Source: Microbacterium lushaniae
GTDB taxonomy: Bacteria > Actinomycetota > Actinomycetes > Actinomycetales > Microbacteriaceae
Length of the DNA: 64,000 bases
Assembly: GCF_008727775.1 (NCBI RefSeq)
Contig: NZ_CP044232.1
Span: forward strand, 3,286,001-3,350,000
Reading direction: 5' to 3'
The notes below the pieces were generated by a model that was not told the DNA's origin, made no database searches, and saw only the letters and a program-made list of their open reading frames with translations. This document shows, piece by piece, positions 61,182 to 64,000 of the stretch. Each line of letters opens with the position of its first letter. The first letter of the stretch is position 1. A program made the translations under genes and the position numbers.

Positions 61182-62165
61182 TCACAGGTCGGCGCGGAGC
61201 CAGCGGGCGGCCTCGGCCGCCCAATAGGTCAGGATGGCGTCGGCGCCGGCGCGGCGGATCGACACGAGGCTCTCCTCGATCGCGCGGCGGCGGTCGATCC
61301 AGCCGTTCGCGGCGGCGGCCTCGACCATCGCGTACTCGCCCGACACCTGGTACGCCCACACGGGCACGTCCACGGCGGCGCGCACGTCGGCGAGCACGTC
61401 CAGGTACGGCAGGGCGGGCTTGACCATGACGACGTCGGCGCCCTCGTCCACATCCAGCAGCGCCTCGCGCACGCCCTCGCGGCCGTTGCCCGGGTCGAGC
61501 TGGTACGTGCGGCGATCGCCGGTCAGCTGCGAATCGACCGCCTCGCGGAACGGCCCGTAGAAGGCTCCCGCGTACTTCGCCGAATAGGCCAGCAGCAGCG
61601 TGTCCGTGAAGCCCTCGGCATCCAGAGCCGCCCGCACGTGCGCCACCTGGCCGTCCATCATCCCCGACAGCCCCAGCATCCCCGACCCCGCGCGCGCCTG
61701 AGCGAGAGCCATCGCGGCGTACCGCTCGAGGGTGGCGTCGTTGTCGACACCGCCGCGGGCGTCCAGGACGCCGCAGTGGCCGTGGTCGGTGAATTCGTCC
61801 AGGCACAGATCGGTCTGCACCACGAGGGCGTCGCCCACTTCGGCCACGAGCGCCTCGGTGGCGACGTTGAGGATGCCACGGGGATCGTCGGCACCGGATC
61901 CGACCGCGTCGCGCACCGCCGGGACGCCGAACAGCATGACTCCGCCGAGCCCGGCCGTCGCGGCATCCGCAGCCGCCGCCCGCAGGGAGTCGAGGGTGTG
62001 CTGGTGCACGCCCGGCATCGAGGAGATCGGCACCGGATCGGCGATGCCCTCGCGCACGAACAGCGGGAGGACCAGCTGCGAGGGGACGAGGTGAGTCTCC
62101 CGCGCGAGGCGGCGTACGGCCGGAGTGTGGCGGAGGCGCCGGGGGCGATGCTGCGGGAAGCTCAC
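61182..62165 (-). CDS. hemB: Porphobilinogen synthase (delta-aminolevulinate dehydratase)
   Basis: A 327-residue enzyme joining two 5-aminolevulinates. The zinc-type metal site is present ([17 protein letters not shown], with Cys121, Cys131 and neighbours), and the Schiff-base lysines are Lys197 ([12 protein letters not shown]) and Lys249 ([12 protein letters not shown]). The ATG overlaps the hemD stop by four bases. Confidence 0.97.
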   Translation of the reverse strand: MSFPQHRPRRLRHTPAVRRLARETHLVPSQLVLPLFVREGIADPVPISSMPGVHQHTLDSLRAAAADAATAGLGGVMLFGVPAVRDAVGSGADDPRGILNVATEALVAEVGDALVVQTDLCLDEFTDHGHCGVLDARGGVDNDATLERYAAMALAQARAGSGMLGLSGMMDGQVAHVRAALDAEGFTDTLLLAYSAKYAGAFYGPFREAVDSQLTGDRRTYQLDPGNGREGVREALLDVDEGADVVMVKPALPYLDVLADVRAAVDVPVWAYQVSGEYAMVEAAAANGWIDRRRAIEESLVSIRRAGADAILTYWAAEAARWLRADL

Positions 62166-62968
62166 GGCTGCAACTCGTCGGAGGCGTGCGGGAGGGAGAA
62201 GCGGGAGACGGCGTCGATGAGCGCGTCCACGGTCTGCTGATCGGCGATGACATCCACGCTCAGACCGCTGCGGCGTGCGTCCTTGGCGGTGCGGGGACCG
62301 ATGGCGGCGATCACGGTCGCGGCGGGGATGTCGGGGAACTGGGCGTGCACCTGCTCGGCGACCGAACCGCTCGTGACGAGGACGGCGTTGATCCGGCCGG
62401 ATGCCACGTCGGCCGCGACCTTGTCCGACACCGGCACCCCCACGGTGCGGTAGGCCACGACGCTGCGAACCCGGTGGCCGGCCTCCGCCAGCAGCCGCGT
62501 GAGGACGGGCTTGGCGATCTCGCTGCGCAGCGTGAGCACGTCGCGCGGCGCACTCTCGCGGGCGATCATCTCCTCCGCGAGTCCCGCGGCGGAGTTGTCG
62601 CGCTCGGGGACGAGATCGACGCGGTAGCCGACGGCCTGGAGGGCTGCGGCCGTCGTCTCACCCACGGCTGCGATCTTGGTCTTGGCGGGGATCTGCGCGC
62701 GGTAGGCGTAGAGCACGTCCACCGTCGTCGCACTGGTGACGGTGAGCCAGTCGAACGCCCCGGCGGCGAGGTCGGCGAGTGCCTGCTCGAGGCTCGCCTG
62801 GTCGTTGGTCGGGGCGAAGTTGATCAGCGGGGCGATCACGGGCACGGCGCCCTGCTGACGGAGGGTCGCGGCCACGCCGTCACCCCACGGGCCCCCGCGC
62901 GGCACGAGCACACGCCAGCCCGCCAGGGGCTTGCTGGGTGCCGGCGTATGCCGGGAGCTGTGATTCAT
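62162..62968 (-). CDS. hemD: Uroporphyrinogen-III synthase
   Basis: A 268-residue two-lobed HemD. Segments [16 protein letters not shown] (near 18), [14 protein letters not shown] (near 73), [12 protein letters not shown] (near 100) and [12 protein letters not shown] (near 195) match the family. It closes hydroxymethylbilane with ring inversion. It overlaps hemC and hemB by four bases each. Confidence 0.92.
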   Translation of the reverse strand: MNHSSRHTPAPSKPLAGWRVLVPRGGPWGDGVAATLRQQGAVPVIAPLINFAPTNDQASLEQALADLAAGAFDWLTVTSATTVDVLYAYRAQIPAKTKIAAVGETTAAALQAVGYRVDLVPERDNSAAGLAEEMIARESAPRDVLTLRSEIAKPVLTRLLAEAGHRVRSVVAYRTVGVPVSDKVAADVASGRINAVLVTSGSVAEQVHAQFPDIPAATVIAAIGPRTAKDARRSGLSVDVIADQQTVDALIDAVSRFSLPHASDELQP

Positions 62969-63975
62969 GGGGTCGACTCTCGTGGTACCAGATCGGCCGC
63001 CCCGCGTTCGAGCAGCCGACGTGCAATGTCGTGCCCGGTGCGCGTAGCACGCGCGATCGGGTCCGCGCCGTCGGCAGCATCCGCGCCATCGCCGCTACCT
63101 GGGTACCCACCATACCCCCGCTGGTCGGGCGGAGGGAGTTCCAGACGAACGGTGCGGTCCAGCCCCACTCTCCGCGCCCCGTCGAGGGCGTAGACGATGG
63201 CGCGAACCCGCAGATCCCCGTCCGTGACCTCCGCATGCGTTCCGACCGGCGCCGAGCACCCCGCATCCAGGCCGGCCAGGACCGCGCGCTCCGCCGTGAC
63301 CGCGGTGCGGGTCGCGGCGTCGTCGAGGCTCGAGAGCGCGGCGAGCAGCGCGGCGTCGGCATCGGCGGTGGTCTCCACCGCGAGCGCGCCCTGGCCCGGC
63401 GCGGTCGGCCAGTCGGCCAGCCCGAGCGGCTCCGCGTGCAGACCGCCCAGGTCGCCGCCGAGACGGGAGAGCCCTGCGGCGGCGAGGATGACCGCATCCA
63501 GCTCGCCGTCGCGCACACGGGCGAGGCGGGAGTCGACGTTGCCGCGGAGGTCCTGCACGCTCACACGGGGGTTGCGGCGCCGCACCTGGGCGATGCGCCG
63601 CGGCGACCCGGTCCCCACGACGGCGCCCTCGGCGAGGTCGCCCAGCGGCGTACCGTCACGGGTGATCACGACATCGCGTGCGTCCTCCCGTGCCGGGGTG
63701 GCCGCGATCACGAGCTGCGGGGGCTGCGCGGTGGGCAGATCCTTCAGCGAATGGACGAGCAGGTCGCAGCGCCCGGCCAGCAGCGCCTCGCGCAGCGTCG
63801 TGGCGAACACCCCGCGGCCGCCCAGCTGCGACAGCGACGCCCGGGAGACATCGCCCTCGCTCACGATCGGGACCAGTTCGACGGCCTGCCCCGACGCCGC
63901 CGCGAGCGCGTCGGCGACCTGCTGGGATTGAGCGAGGGCCAGCGCGCTGCGCCGCGTGCCCAGGCGCAGGGTCAT
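62965..63975 (-). CDS. hemC: Hydroxymethylbilane synthase (porphobilinogen deaminase)
   Basis: A 336-residue enzyme: LRLGTRRSALALAQSQQVAD (residues 3-22), HSLKDLPT, the catalytic Asp region and the cofactor-carrying Cys240 in LDAGCSAPVG. A Gly/Asp/Ala-rich insert lies near residue 300 (GYGGYPGSGDGADAADGADP) before the last helix. First complete hem gene in the window; its start is seven bases after the stop of a further upstream gene. Confidence 0.96.
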   Translation of the reverse strand: MTLRLGTRRSALALAQSQQVADALAAASGQAVELVPIVSEGDVSRASLSQLGGRGVFATTLREALLAGRCDLLVHSLKDLPTAQPPQLVIAATPAREDARDVVITRDGTPLGDLAEGAVVGTGSPRRIAQVRRRNPRVSVQDLRGNVDSRLARVRDGELDAVILAAAGLSRLGGDLGGLHAEPLGLADWPTAPGQGALAVETTADADAALLAALSSLDDAATRTAVTAERAVLAGLDAGCSAPVGTHAEVTDGDLRVRAIVYALDGARRVGLDRTVRLELPPPDQRGYGGYPGSGDGADAADGADPIARATRTGHDIARRLLERGAADLVPRESTP

Positions 63976-63982
63976 CGGCGCC

Positions 63983-64000
63983 TCACTGGAGCACCTCGGG
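63983..64000 (-). CDS. End of an upstream gene of the heme operon (partial)
   Basis: The last five codons and stop (PEVLQ then TGA) of a gene continuing off the right edge, seven bases before hemC. In related actinobacteria hemQ, hemG or hemE lies here (family knowledge); five residues do not decide. Confidence 0.4.
   Translation of the reverse strand, partial: PEVLQ

Overview
The window is high-G+C DNA densely packed with genes, with many 4-base start/stop overlaps and frequent GTG starts. The gene content (FbiC/CofC/CofD/CofE and an F420-dependent glucose-6-phosphate dehydrogenase, 2-methylcitrate cycle, mycobacterial-style ABC exporters, Tat-type sugar-binding lipoprotein) points to an actinobacterium, most likely a Microbacterium-like member of the Microbacteriaceae. 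No rRNA, tRNA, CRISPR array, phage or transposase gene is visible; the mobile-looking DNA consists of short palindromic repeats.

Layout. 1-3591: a carbohydrate ABC importer (two permeases, lipoprotein) under a LacI regulator with a perfect operator. 3663-6627: three small anchored exported proteins converging on a polytopic membrane protein. 7006-9509: an acetyltransferase, cofE, a repeat array and a MarR regulator. 9522-12399: a valine-degradation type operon (acyl-CoA dehydrogenase, hydroxyisobutyrate dehydrogenase, crotonase). 12631-16091: etfB-etfA and a membrane cytochrome b. 16261-21822: gntR-prpD-prpB-prpC-thiolase (propionate/2-methylcitrate). 21963-26070: membrane protein, a deletion-fused ABC pseudogene, Nudix, aldo-keto reductase, a broken response regulator and repeats. 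26071-32925: a heterodimeric ABC exporter, a second ABC exporter and rlmN. 33067-40822: TetR-controlled membrane protein, VOC protein, two SDRs and a crotonase, GNAT, APH-like kinase, CPBP protease, TetR. 40881-43746: thiamine-precursor ECF transporter (YkoEDC) behind a TPP riboswitch. 43884-52643: D-Ala-D-Ala carboxypeptidase, SLC13 transporter, J-domain/NERD protein, 3-hydroxyisobutyryl-CoA hydrolase type protein, ABC exporter, fatty-acid desaturase. 52779-58652: F420 operon fbiC-BVMO-fgd plus cofC. 58698-63975 (minus strand): hemC-hemD-hemB-hemL-cofD, so F420 and heme synthesis share a transcription unit.

The strongest observations concern F420. FbiC has a normal CofG half, but its CofH half has lost all three cysteines of the radical-SAM cluster motif. 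The linker between the halves is encoded by two copies of a palindromic repeat that is intergenic elsewhere in the window. CofD likewise has its N-terminus encoded by a near-perfect palindrome of another repeat family. At least five sequence-unrelated families of 68-83 bp palindromes (called A to E below) are scattered through the window, mostly at 3' ends of genes.

Regulatory themes: a TGTATACA palindrome occurs both at the gntR-prp promoter and upstream of etfBA, suggesting one regulon for propionate oxidation and electron transfer. More than a dozen genes have a -10-like TAnnnT hexamer 6-7 nt before an ATG or GTG, which implies leaderless transcripts and was used to choose several starts.
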